Assembly: GCF_000196795.1 (NCBI RefSeq)
Contig: NC_014259.1
Coordinates: 3,472,001 to 3,536,000, forward strand
Length of the DNA stretch: 64,000 nt
Direction of reading: 5' to 3'
Source of the DNA: Acinetobacter oleivorans DR1
Lineage (GTDB): Bacteria; Pseudomonadota; Gammaproteobacteria; Pseudomonadales; Moraxellaceae
Translations under genes and position numbers: made by a program
Shown here: positions 30,012 to 38,141 of the stretch, one piece after another
How the letters are laid out: each line of letters starts with the position of its first letter
Position numbering within the stretch: position 1 is the stretch's first letter
The notes under the pieces: generated by a model
Databases searched by the model: none
Told to the model about the DNA's origin: nothing
What the model saw: the letters and a program-made list of their open reading frames with translations, nothing else

Positions 30012-31280
30012 ATGAATTTAACTGAACTCAAGAAAAAACCAATTGGTGAATTAATTAAAATTGCTGAATTTATGGGCCTGGAAGGTATGGCTCGTAACCG
30101 AAAGCAAGATATTATCTTTGCCATTTTGAAACGCCATGCAATGAATGGCGAAGAAATTTTTGGTGATGGCGTTCTTGAAATTCTCTCTGATGGTTTTGGT
30201 TTTTTGCGCTCTGCCGCAGGTTCGTATTTAGCAGGTCCGGATGATATTTATGTGAGTCCTTCACAAATCCGACGCTTTAACTTGCGTACAGGTGATACCA
30301 TCACAGGTACTATTCGCCCTCCAAAAGAAGGTGAGCGTTATTTTGCGTTGCTCAAAGTTAACCAGATTAACTATGACACGCCGGAAAATTCTCGAAATAA
30401 AATTTTATTTGAAAACTTAACACCTCTTTTCCCAACTGAACAATTGGTTATGGAACTCGGTAATGGTACGACAGAAGATTTAACTGCTCGTGTTGTTGAC
30501 TTAGTTGCGCCAATTGGTAAAGGACAACGTTCTATTATTGTTGCACCGCCAAAAGCGGGTAAAACAATGTTACTCCAAAATATTGCTCAATCGATTGTTA
30601 GAAACAATCCTGAAGTATTCTTGATTGTTCTATTAATTGACGAGCGTCCAGAAGAAGTAACTGAAATGGAACGTACTGTTCGCGGTGAAGTCATTGCTTC
30701 AACATTCGACGAAGCTCCTGCTCGCCACGTACAAGTTGCAGAAATGGTAATTGAAAAAGCAAAACGTCTTGTTGAACATAAAAAAGACGTTGTGATTCTT
30801 CTTGACTCTATTACCCGTCTTGCACGTGCTTACAACACCGTTATCCCATCATCAGGTAAAGTATTAACTGGTGGTGTAGATGCTCATGCATTAGAGCGCC
30901 CTAAACGTTTCTTCGGTGCTGCACGTAATATTGAAGAAGGCGGATCTCTTACGATCATTTCAACTGCTTTGATTGAAACAGGCAGTAAAATGGATGACGT
31001 AATTTATGAAGAATTCAAAGGTACAGGTAACCAAGAGATTACACTTGATCGCCGTATTGCTGAAAAACGCGTCTTCCCTGCCATGAATATTAAGAAATCT
31101 GGTACTCGTCGTGAAGAGCGTTTAATGGATGATGATAACTTACGTAAAGTATGGATCCTCCGTAAGCTTCTACATCCTATGGATGAATTAGCGGCAATGG
31201 AATTCTTACTTGATCGTATGAAAGAAACCAAAACAAATGATGATTTCTTCGATCAAATGAAGCGTAAAGCTTCAACTTAA
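30012..31280 (+). CDS. rho: Transcription termination factor Rho
   Basis: Rho is the hexameric RNA-DNA helicase that ends transcription of untranslated RNA. This 422-residue protein has the N-terminal helical domain (MNLTELKKKPIGELIKIAE), the CSD-type RNA-binding domain with the GFGFLRS motif (residues 55-125), Walker A APPKAGKTM near residue 179, Walker B VVILLDSITRLARAYN near 260, the Q-loop and the R-loop TGSKMDD. Length matches E. coli (419). The bicyclomycin-contact residues appear conserved. A strong terminator follows. Confidence 0.98.
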   Translation: MNLTELKKKPIGELIKIAEFMGLEGMARNRKQDIIFAILKRHAMNGEEIFGDGVLEILSDGFGFLRSAAGSYLAGPDDIYVSPSQIRRFNLRTGDTITGTIRPPKEGERYFALLKVNQINYDTPENSRNKILFENLTPLFPTEQLVMELGNGTTEDLTARVVDLVAPIGKGQRSIIVAPPKAGKTMLLQNIAQSIVRNNPEVFLIVLLIDERPEEVTEMERTVRGEVIASTFDEAPARHVQVAEMVIEKAKRLVEHKKDVVILLDSITRLARAYNTVIPSSGKVLTGGVDAHALERPKRFFGAARNIEEGGSLTIISTALIETGSKMDDVIYEEFKGTGNQEITLDRRIAEKRVFPAMNIKKSGTRREERLMDDDNLRKVWILRKLLHPMDELAAMEFLLDRMKETKTNDDFFDQMKRKAST

Positions 31281-31296
31281 TCGATTAATCTTCAAT

Positions 31297-31325
31297 AAAA
31301 AGCCACTCTTTTGAGTGGCTTTTTA
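31297..31325 (+). terminator. Terminator of rho
   Basis: AAAAAGCCACTC pairs with GAGTGGCTTTTT around a short T-rich loop. It lies 16 bases after the rho stop. Confidence 0.92.
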
Positions 31326-31691
31326 TTTGGTTGACAAGCTTTACACAAAAATACATTTTGCAGTTTTTTATGTAAATTTACTTATAAGTTTTTGATAATA
31401 ATTATTTTTGAATTAAAAAAAATAAGTTTTTTAGTAGCTTACCTCCACCTTTTCCAATACACTCGAGCCAATTGATTGTTTTTTTCTGTTAAAAAACAGA
31501 CTGTTTTTCTGTTTTTCATACGTTTTTTTGACAGACGACAGTAGTATTTCAGCATTTGCAGTGATAGCATAGCGGCAGACCAGTTAGACTGCTCCATGCG
31601 TTGTTACCTAGCTACGTTTTAGGAATAATAAAAGCAAAACAGTCCAACTTAGGTTTTTTTAATCTCAAATCTTTTTTGTGAGAGTGATGCC
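31326..31691 (+). promoter_or_regulatory. Structured leader or small-RNA region before the Ala-rich lipoprotein
   Basis: These 366 bases have no ORF. They contain a perfect 17-base palindrome at 31492-31508 (AAAAACAGACTGTTTTT), a TTGACA at 31528-31533 with only a poor -10 (AGCATT, 17 bases later), and a long-range stem pairing 31582-31591 (AGTTAGACTG) with 31640-31649 (CAGTCCAACT, one A-C mismatch) that is followed by TAGGTTTTTTT. A second TTGACA at 31331-31336 has a TACATT 15 bases later. The layout suits either a long 5' UTR with an attenuator or a separate RNA of roughly 100 bases. These are predictions only. Confidence 0.45.
31492..31508. repeat. 17-base perfect palindrome upstream of lipoprotein promoter region
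   Basis: AAAAACAG-A-CTGTTTTT is symmetrical about position 31500 and lies 20 bases before a TTGACA. An overlapping inverted repeat CTGTT...AACAG precedes it. It could be a regulator binding site or a hairpin with a one-base loop (less likely). Confidence 0.5.
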
Positions 31692-31934
31692 ATGTTATTC
31701 AAAAAATTTGCTGTTGCTGCTGCTGTAGCTGCTACTTTAGCTTTCGTTGGTTGTTCTAAGAAAGAAGAAGCTCCTGCTGCTGCTTCTGAAGCTGTAGCTG
31801 CTGCTTCTGAAGCTACTGCTGCTGCTTCTGAAGCTGCTGTAGCTGTTGATGCTGCTGCTTCTGACGTTGCTGCTGCTGCTTCTGACGTTGCTGCTTCTGC
31901 TTCTGACGTTGCTGCTGCTTCTGCTGCACACTAA
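31692..31934 (+). CDS. Small alanine-rich heptad-repeat lipoprotein
   Basis: The product is an 80-residue protein. Residues 1-20 form a lipoprotein signal ending in the lipobox FVGC, so Cys21 should be lipidated. The mature 60 residues are more than half alanine and fall into about seven heptads: three of the form AAASEA(V/T/A), a transition VAVDAAA, then three of the form SDVAA(A/S)(A/S). This is the alpha-helical coiled-coil design of Lpp/OprI-type murein lipoproteins. There is no C-terminal lysine, so it cannot attach to peptidoglycan like Lpp; it ends in AAH. Codons are nearly all GCT and TCT, giving a 21-base tandem repeat. A GAGAG site precedes the ATG. No function is known to me. Confidence 0.85.
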   Translation: MLFKKFAVAAAVAATLAFVGCSKKEEAPAAASEAVAAASEATAAASEAAVAVDAAASDVAAAASDVAASASDVAAASAAH

Positions 31935-31950
31935 TCTATAAAGATTAGAT

Positions 31951-31979
31951 AAAAAGAGGACATTCTGTCCTCTTTTTTT
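31951..31979 (+). terminator. Terminator of the Ala-rich lipoprotein gene
   Basis: AAAAAGAGGACA pairs with TGTCCTCTTTTT around TTC, followed by more Ts. A small hairpin CTAATCT/AGATTAG at 31931-31948 precedes it. Confidence 0.9.
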
Positions 31980-32073
31980 ACGCCTAAATTTTATATTCCA
32001 AAAATCATTCCGCTTAAACTATCTAGATAAATTGATATCACATCGTAGTTGAATAAAGCCATCTAAATATAAG

Positions 32074-32102
32074 TAAAAAAAAAGCAGATCAATCGATCTG
32101 CT
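32074..32102 (-). terminator. ihfA terminator embedded in the coding end
   Basis: On the minus strand AGCAGATC and GATCTGCT form an 8-bp stem followed by nine Ts. The upstream arm is made of the last codons of ihfA (GAG CAG ATC GAT TGA), so the stop codon lies inside the hairpin. Confidence 0.85.
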
Positions 32103-32385
32103 CATTTCCAACGCGTTGTCTAAACTTTTGACCTGCTCTGAAGGTCACAACCCTACGTGCAGAAATTGGAATTTCTTCACCTGTTTTAGGATTACGTCCT
32201 GGACGTTCGCGTTTATCTCTTAACTCAAAATTACCAAAACCAGAAAGCTTAACCTGCTCCCCTGCAATAAGTGCTTGGCTAATTTCGTCGAAGAACAACT
32301 CGACCATTTGTTTTGCTTCACGGCGATTTAAGCTGGTTAACTCACTTAAATGATCAGCCATGTCTGCTTTAGTTAATGCTGTCAT
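32089..32385 (-). CDS. ihfA: Integration host factor subunit alpha
   Basis: This 98-residue HU/IHF-family protein starts ALTKADMADHLSEL and contains the GFGNFELRDKRERPGRNPKTGEEI arm region with the intercalating Pro of RNPKTG, near residue 65. The Ala/Thr-rich C-terminus ending VGNEQID is normal. With IhfB it bends DNA by about 160 degrees and assists sigma-54 promoters, recombination and replication. The ATG overlaps the pheT stop codon (ATGA), the same pheST-ihfA coupling as in E. coli. Confidence 0.97.
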   Translation of the reverse strand: MTALTKADMADHLSELTSLNRREAKQMVELFFDEISQALIAGEQVKLSGFGNFELRDKRERPGRNPKTGEEIPISARRVVTFRAGQKFRQRVGNEQID

Positions 32386-34763
32386 GAGGCCCTCAATGTC
32401 GCTTGATAAGTGTTTTCTAACACTTGGATTATATTGTCCATACCAGATTTAATTTCAGCATCTTCAAGCGTACGTGAAGGATGTTGCCACAAAAGTGCAA
32501 ACGCTAATGAGCGCTTACCATCTTCGACACCCTGACCCGTATACACATCGAATAACCATGTAGAGTCTAAAAGCTCTCCACCAGTTTGTTCGATTAACTG
32601 CTGAATATCTCTAACATTTATATTATCAGAGATTAAAAGCGCAATATCACGTCTAACCGAAGGAAAACGTGATAATTCTGTAAAATTAGATACATAAGAT
32701 TGCAAAACAGCTGTTTGATCAAGTTCAGCAACCCACGTCGTGCTTAAATCAAGCTCATTTTCTAGAGAGGGATGCAAGCGACCTAAGTAACCAATTGATT
32801 TACCATCAACTAAAATCTCAGCTGATTGCCCTGGGTGTAACCAATCACGCTCAGAACGTACATATTCAGCCTTAACACGACCAGCAGCTAAAACTTCCTC
32901 CACCTCACCTTTGAAATCAAAGAAATCCATTGGTTGAGGCTTAACATGCCATGATTCTGGTTCTTGTGAACCCACTGCAACCAGAGCCAACGTAGGCATC
33001 TGTTTTAAATCTTCAATGCTCTTAGCATTTTGATAATCAAAACGCAGTCCAAATTCAAAGAAACGAACACGACTTTGCTGACGGTTGAGATTATATTGCA
33101 CACAAGGAATTAAGCTAGAAAGTAAAGTACTACGCATTGCAGCCAAATCACTTGAAATTGGATTTGCTAGCATCAGTGGCTGAACTTCTGGATTTAATTG
33201 CTTTTCAAGTTTTGCATCAGCAAAGCTAAAGCTAATTGCTTCTTGATAACCTAAAGTCACGATCGTTTGACGCAGCTCAGCGAGTTCAAAACGATCTTGA
33301 TATTTAGCAAATTTAACATCCATGCTTGGTAAGCTGATCTGGATATTGTCATAACCATCAATACGCGCTACTTCTTCAATTAAATCTTGATAAATAGCCA
33401 TATCATAGCGATGTGATGGAGGTACTACACTCCATTCACCCTCAGCCTTAACTGTTACCTTACATCCTAGTCGAGTTAAAGCATCTGCAATGAACTCACC
33501 CGCAACTTGATATCCCAACAATTGGTCTACCTGAGTTTGTTTCAGTTCAATTGCTTCACGCTTAGGAAGTAGATCAATTTTTTCAGCTACAGTAATTGGA
33601 CCAAACTCACCGCCTGCTAACTCTTGAATAAGCTGAGAAGCACGATTCATCGCAATTAAAGGTAATTCGAAATCTACACCACGTTCATAACGCTGCGAAG
33701 AGTCAGTATGTAAACCAAAACGACGAGCACGACCAGCAATCGCGAGTGGCGCGAAGAAAGCACTTTCTAGGAAAATATCAGTCGTATCATCAGTTACACT
33801 TGATGATAAACCACCCATAATTCCCGCAATTGCTAGAGCTTTTTGATCATCAGCAATCACCATTATATCTTCTTGCAACTCAACTTCTTGATCATTCAGA
33901 AGTTGTAATTTTTCTTGTTGTGTTGCTTGACGGACATGTACAGTCCCTTCGATTTTAGACAAATCGAATGCGTGCATTGGTTGACCCAATTCCATTAAGA
34001 CATAGTTGGTCACATCAACCAAAATACTATGAGTACGGATTCCTGAACGTGATAAAGCCTTTTCCATCCAATCAGGAGTAGCAGCTTTTACATTAACGTT
34101 TTTAACTACACGCCCTAGATAACGCGGAGCACCTTCAGTACTAATAACTACTTTTTTCTCATCAGCAATGGTGGCATCAACCGAGTTAATTACAGGCTCA
34201 TTCATTTGTAGCTTATTAATAACTGCAATTTCACGAGCAATACCACGAATACTAAAACAGTCACCACGGTTTGGCGTAATGCTGATATCAATGACATTAT
34301 CATCAAGTTTGAGGTATTCACGGATATTTACTCCTACTGGAGCATCAGCTGGCAATTCGAGCAAACCATCGATTTTATCTTCAAGATCAATCTCAGAAGC
34401 ACCACAAAGCATGCCTTGTGACTCAACTCCACGAAGTTTACCTTTTTTGATTTTAAAATCGCCAGGTAATACAGCCCCAATGGTTGCCACAGGTGCTTTC
34501 ATTCCAGCACGAACGTTCGGTGCGCCACATACAATTTGTAAAGGCTCACCTGAACCAATATTCACTGTTGTAACACGTAGACGGTCTGCATCAGGGTGCT
34601 GCTCAACAGTGAGCACTTCACCAATTACAACACCAGTAAATGGTTTAGCAACAGGTGCCAATTCATCAACTTCAAGACCAAGCATCGTCAACTGATCAGA
34701 CAATGTATCACTATCAATTGCCGGATTAACCCATGTACGTAGCCAATTTTCGCTAATCTTCAT
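32382..34763 (-). CDS. pheT: Phenylalanyl-tRNA synthetase beta subunit
   Basis: PheT forms the alpha2-beta2 PheRS with PheS. The 793 residues hold the EMAP-like tRNA-binding domain (residues 39-150, with VCGAPNVRAGMKAPVA), the B3/B4 editing domain (VTNYVLMELGQPMHAFDLSKI) that hydrolyses Tyr-tRNA(Phe), the B5 domain and the C-terminal anticodon-binding ferredoxin fold (SRFPSVRRDIALLI). Length is standard. It lies 32 bases after pheS and overlaps ihfA by four bases. Confidence 0.98.
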   Translation of the reverse strand: MKISENWLRTWVNPAIDSDTLSDQLTMLGLEVDELAPVAKPFTGVVIGEVLTVEQHPDADRLRVTTVNIGSGEPLQIVCGAPNVRAGMKAPVATIGAVLPGDFKIKKGKLRGVESQGMLCGASEIDLEDKIDGLLELPADAPVGVNIREYLKLDDNVIDISITPNRGDCFSIRGIAREIAVINKLQMNEPVINSVDATIADEKKVVISTEGAPRYLGRVVKNVNVKAATPDWMEKALSRSGIRTHSILVDVTNYVLMELGQPMHAFDLSKIEGTVHVRQATQQEKLQLLNDQEVELQEDIMVIADDQKALAIAGIMGGLSSSVTDDTTDIFLESAFFAPLAIAGRARRFGLHTDSSQRYERGVDFELPLIAMNRASQLIQELAGGEFGPITVAEKIDLLPKREAIELKQTQVDQLLGYQVAGEFIADALTRLGCKVTVKAEGEWSVVPPSHRYDMAIYQDLIEEVARIDGYDNIQISLPSMDVKFAKYQDRFELAELRQTIVTLGYQEAISFSFADAKLEKQLNPEVQPLMLANPISSDLAAMRSTLLSSLIPCVQYNLNRQQSRVRFFEFGLRFDYQNAKSIEDLKQMPTLALVAVGSQEPESWHVKPQPMDFFDFKGEVEEVLAAGRVKAEYVRSERDWLHPGQSAEILVDGKSIGYLGRLHPSLENELDLSTTWVAELDQTAVLQSYVSNFTELSRFPSVRRDIALLISDNINVRDIQQLIEQTGGELLDSTWLFDVYTGQGVEDGKRSLAFALLWQHPSRTLEDAEIKSGMDNIIQVLENTYQATLRAS

Positions 34764-34795
34764 CTTTATAAACCTTTTTTAATCCTGAAAAACTG

Positions 34796-35776
34796 TTAGG
34801 CAAATTGGCGTAAGAAACGCACATCATTTTGATAGAACATACGCAAGTCATTAATGCCATAACGCAACATAGCAAAGCGCTCTACCCCTAAACCAAAAGC
34901 AAAGCCTTTGTATTTATCAGGATCAATACCCGCAGCACTTAATACATTTGGATGTACCATGCCACAGCCTAAAACCTCTAACCAGCGGCCACGTTCATCC
35001 ATAATATCTACTTCTGCACTTGGCTCAGTAAACGGGAAATATGATGGACGGAAACGTACCTTTAAATCTTTTTCAAAGAACTCATTCAGCAGGTTAATGA
35101 GTAAACCTTTTAATTCAGCAAAGCTGGTGTTCTCAGCAACGTATAGACCTTCGATCTGATGGAACATTGGCGAATGCGTCTGATCAGAGTCACAACGATA
35201 AACACGGCCTGGACATACGATACGAATTGGTGGCTCACTTGTTTCCATGGTACGAATTTGCACACCAGACGTGTGCGTACGCAGTAAATGAGTGGCATCA
35301 AAATAGAAAGTATCGTGCATAGCACGCGCTGGATGGTGACCGGGAATATTTAATGCTTCAAAATTGTGATAGTCATCTTCAACTTCTGGACCAGTCGCAA
35401 CTGTAAAACCAGCTTTAGTGAAGAACTGACAAATTCTTTCTTGTACTTGAGTAACAGGGTGAACTGTACCAACGCGTTGACCGCGGCCCGGCAAAGTAAT
35501 ATCAATCGTTTCGCTTGCTAGCTTTTGCTCAAGTGCTGCCTGTTGTAATGCTGCTTGACGTTCTGTTAAAGCAGTATTAATTGTTTCTCGAACAGCATGA
35601 ATCGCAGCACCTTGTACTTTGCGTTCTTCAGGGTCCATTTTCCCTAATGCTTTCGATTGTTCTGCAAGCTGGCTTTTTTTCCCTGTAAATTGCACACGCA
35701 CCTGATCAAGTGCAACAAGGTCTTGAGCTGCTGCAATGGCAGCAAGCGCTTCTGTGGTCAGGGCTTCCAGTGACAT
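34796..35776 (-). CDS. pheS: Phenylalanyl-tRNA synthetase alpha subunit
   Basis: This class II aminoacyl-tRNA synthetase catalytic subunit has 326 residues. The N-terminal coiled coil (residues 1-85) contacts tRNA. Motif 1 is near GPEVEDDYHNFEALNIPGHHPARA, motif 2 FHQIEGLYV, and motif 3 GFAFGLGVERFAMLRYGI. The start at 35776 (MSLEALTTEAL) has a GAGAG site; an in-frame codon four residues upstream is less likely. In enterics rplT lies directly upstream; here about 2.4 kb of unrelated genes intervenes. No Phe-rich leader peptide typical of the E. coli pheST attenuator was recognised in 35777-35934. Confidence 0.98.
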   Translation of the reverse strand: MSLEALTTEALAAIAAAQDLVALDQVRVQFTGKKSQLAEQSKALGKMDPEERKVQGAAIHAVRETINTALTERQAALQQAALEQKLASETIDITLPGRGQRVGTVHPVTQVQERICQFFTKAGFTVATGPEVEDDYHNFEALNIPGHHPARAMHDTFYFDATHLLRTHTSGVQIRTMETSEPPIRIVCPGRVYRCDSDQTHSPMFHQIEGLYVAENTSFAELKGLLINLLNEFFEKDLKVRFRPSYFPFTEPSAEVDIMDERGRWLEVLGCGMVHPNVLSAAGIDPDKYKGFAFGLGVERFAMLRYGINDLRMFYQNDVRFLRQFA

Positions 35777-35934
35777 ATTAACTCTCAAAGCAACAAATTA
35801 AAAAAATATAATAAAACACTGCATTCTAACAGTTTTTCATCAGATTGATGAAGTTTATCCATCATGAAAAATGTATTAGGCAACAAAAAGATAAAACGTA
35901 TAAGATAATAGCATCGTCAATGAGATCAACTATT

Positions 35935-36927
35935 ATGGCGCTCAATCAAATTTGGAAACAACAACTTACGCTTGTGACGTATGGTAATGAATACCTCCGT
36001 CAGAATTTAAGCTTTACCCAATGGCGACAACATCATATTTTTGACCACCATAGTTTTCAGTTTCGTGACTTAGCTTCTCAGCATTTACTCGCTCAACACT
36101 TTCAAGTTTGGCTAGAAGCGCTAAAAAAACAAGGCACCACTCAGCTCAGTTTACATTTATCAAGCCTTCTAAATGAAGAGCAAAATCCAAACAGCAACGT
36201 TGAGCTTTTACCTTATACTCATTTTATCGTTAGCCATCAAAATGATAAGAAATTTGCATGGATTTTCGGCCATGAACTTGCTGAATGGTATAACAATGAT
36301 AATGAGTTTGAAGCTCCTGCTTCACAAACCTGTGAGCTTCGTTTAGAAACTTTCTGGCGTTTTGAACTCAATGAAAAATTATCAAAAAAAATTGAAGCTG
36401 ATTTAAAAAACCCACCATGGCAAGAAATAGCTGACTTTATGGAGAGTGAATTATTTCGTAGTAAATATGCAGCAGGGTTTGAGGAGCCAGAATTTCAAAA
36501 AGCTCATTTTGATGGTACAAACATTACGAGCCAAGAACCAAGACTTGCTTTAATTCCAGAGAATTATCCTGCAGATTATGCTCATCAACTTTTATCTCGT
36601 ACTCAAGCATTGGCTAATTATTTAGAACAAAAGAAACGCCTTGCAAATGATCCATTAGGAGAAGAGCTAGACCAAGAACAACTCATTAATTTAAGAAATT
36701 TTACGCAAAAAACTGATGATTTGTTTGCCAAACTTATTGTTAAGGCTGCAAATCACTACCAAACAGCTCAGATTGTACCTGTAGTTAAAGCCTCTCCGTT
36801 CGAGCAATCAAATGAAAATCCACAACATTTGAAATCTCACCAACATAAAGGCACTGGTTCAGGCGTTATTAAGCTGATTATTCTAACGATTATTATTTGT
36901 GCTCTGGCTTATTATTTTGGGCTTTAA
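35935..36927 (+). CDS. Tail-anchored protein of unknown function
   Basis: This 330-residue protein is mostly soluble and ends in one hydrophobic helix (VIKLIILTIIICALAYYFGL) with no following domain, which is a tail-anchor topology: cytoplasmic body, C-terminus in the inner membrane. A low-complexity linker HLKSHQHKGTGSG precedes the helix. The body has no motif I recognise. The start at 35935 (MALNQIWKQQ) is preferred; an in-frame ATG at 35845 would add a 30-residue basic extension overlapping the pheS promoter region. The gene is divergent from pheS, and its last four bases overlap the end of the convergent acetyltransferase gene. Confidence 0.75.
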   Translation: MALNQIWKQQLTLVTYGNEYLRQNLSFTQWRQHHIFDHHSFQFRDLASQHLLAQHFQVWLEALKKQGTTQLSLHLSSLLNEEQNPNSNVELLPYTHFIVSHQNDKKFAWIFGHELAEWYNNDNEFEAPASQTCELRLETFWRFELNEKLSKKIEADLKNPPWQEIADFMESELFRSKYAAGFEEPEFQKAHFDGTNITSQEPRLALIPENYPADYAHQLLSRTQALANYLEQKKRLANDPLGEELDQEQLINLRNFTQKTDDLFAKLIVKAANHYQTAQIVPVVKASPFEQSNENPQHLKSHQHKGTGSGVIKLIILTIIICALAYYFGL

Positions 36928-37436
36928 CTTAGATTAGAGTTTCCATTGATAAGTAACTCTGTTATTTCGAAGCCGAACTCCGGTAGTTCGGTTTCGCCAA
37001 TTATTCTGGCTCCCATTTTTTCATAGAAAAAACGGCTTGGATTTTTATTAAAAACGTCTAAACGAATAAAAGCATAACCTTGATTTAAAGCCCATTGATA
37101 GAACTTTTGGAATAACTCACGGCCTATGCCTTGTTTTTGAACTTCTCTTAAAAGATAAAAAGCGAGAATTTCAGCAATATTATTTTCTGGATTTAAATAA
37201 CCATCGAGAAAGCCTTTCACTATTCCATTTTCAGTATAGATAAATAACTTATGATCAGGGCTTTTAGTGATTTCTTTCCATAACTGTTCCTTATCTAGCA
37301 CGTTAAGCTTGTCTAATATTTCCTGCTTAAGCATACCTGTATAGGTTTCTTTCCAACACTGCACATGTACTTCTGCAATAGATAATGCATCCTTAAAAGT
37401 AGCTATACGAATTTCTCTTTCATTTAGTGATTGCAA
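36924..37436 (-). CDS. GNAT-family N-acetyltransferase
   Basis: This single-domain GNAT enzyme has 170 residues. Motif A for acetyl-CoA reads REVQKQGIGRELFQKF near residue 98; the C-terminal FYEKMGARIIGE motif is the family's usual end. The EVHVQCWKETYTGML segment near residue 21 resembles the YitI/phosphinothricin-type group, often acting on small amines or protein N-termini. The substrate is unknown. The start is a TTG at 37436 with a perfect AGGAGG eight bases upstream. It belongs to the group of genes inserted between rplT and pheS. Confidence 0.88.
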   Translation of the reverse strand: MQSLNEREIRIATFKDALSIAEVHVQCWKETYTGMLKQEILDKLNVLDKEQLWKEITKSPDHKLFIYTENGIVKGFLDGYLNPENNIAEILAFYLLREVQKQGIGRELFQKFYQWALNQGYAFIRLDVFNKNPSRFFYEKMGARIIGETELPEFGFEITELLINGNSNLS

Positions 37437-37493
37437 TTCGTTCTCCTCCTGTCACTACTTTTAAAGTGAAGCACCAATTTGTTTCATAAAAAC

Positions 37494-38054
37494 TTATTCA
37501 GCTAAAAGCCGCTCTCGAACATGCATTAAAACAAAACCCAACAAATTTAAGCCTTGCCATTGAGATGGATCTTGAATATGTGGATGGTCTTGCGCCATAC
37601 CAATTCCCCAAATTTTATCGACTGGAGATGCTTCAACCAAAATACGGTCTTTTGTGGCGAATAAGAATTCTTTCAATTTATGATGTTGAGAGAATTTAGC
37701 AAAGTTCGCCTGCACCACTATGTCAAATCTATTTTCTTGCCATATCTGTTCGTCATAACTACGTACTTTACGACCTAGCTGTTTCGCCTCATTCGGATGT
37801 TTAACCTGCAAAATCTGTGCAAAAATTTCTTCATCATTAAATAACTTTGCTTTTTTCGCCATCATATAGTGCTCAGCAGTAAAGTATTCATCACCTTCTA
37901 CTTTAAATTGCGCAGGAAACCACTGGCTAAAACAGCTTTTATCAACAAGATCAGCTTGTTTAGGAGTATGCCCCCAGAAACATAAGTACTTAAACTGGTG
38001 GCCTTGCTGTACTTTTTGAATTAAGTCCTTTAGAAATTTTTCGTCTTTCATCAT
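37494..38054 (-). CDS. NADAR-family protein (YbiA-like)
   Basis: The protein has 186 residues. The NADAR domain shows CFWGH near residue 25, FSQWFPAQFKVEGDEYFTAEHYMMAKKAKLF (residues 41-71) and a C-terminal NPxxWGIGM-like motif (VDKIWGIGMAQDHP) that form the N-glycosidase pocket. YbiA-type enzymes cleave damaged riboflavin intermediates; other NADAR proteins remove ADP-ribose from guanine in DNA and act as antitoxins to DarT-like toxins. No DarT-like toxin is encoded next to it, so a metabolite-repair role is more likely. It lies 87 bases past rplT on the same strand, behind a terminator. Confidence 0.88.
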   Translation of the reverse strand: MMKDEKFLKDLIQKVQQGHQFKYLCFWGHTPKQADLVDKSCFSQWFPAQFKVEGDEYFTAEHYMMAKKAKLFNDEEIFAQILQVKHPNEAKQLGRKVRSYDEQIWQENRFDIVVQANFAKFSQHHKLKEFLFATKDRILVEASPVDKIWGIGMAQDHPHIQDPSQWQGLNLLGFVLMHVRERLLAE

Positions 38055-38096
38055 TTATCTCTGATTATTTTCTTTTTTAAAATAGAACCACTAAAA

Positions 38097-38130
38097 ATAA
38101 AAAAGACCGCTAAAAAGCGGCCTCTTTTTG
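38097..38130 (-). terminator. Terminator after rplT
   Basis: AGCGGCCTC and GA-CCGCT, with a two-base bulge, make an imperfect stem around a TTTT/AAAA loop, followed on the minus strand by TTTTTTA. It separates rpmI-rplT from the NADAR gene. Confidence 0.75.
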
Positions 38131-38141
38131 AATCTCTAAGC

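Noticed and set aside
29780..30025. Open frame of 81 codons overlapping the rho start
   Set aside because: It lies in the rho leader, overlaps the rho ATG, has odd composition (runs of Phe) and no ribosome site that I trust. It is more likely an untranslated leader.
31737..31931. Antisense Ser/Arg-rich reading frame opposite the Ala-heptad gene
   Set aside because: The Ser/Arg composition is a direct by-product of reading GCT/TCT repeats backwards. The plus-strand frame has a signal peptide, lipobox and ribosome site.
31692..31934. CRISPR or satellite repeat
   Set aside because: The 21-base periodicity is coding for a heptad helix; there are no spacers and no dyad in the unit.
37494..38054. 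Complete DarT-NADAR toxin-antitoxin or phage-defence module
   Set aside because: No ADP-ribosyltransferase is encoded within reach on either strand; only the NADAR half is present.
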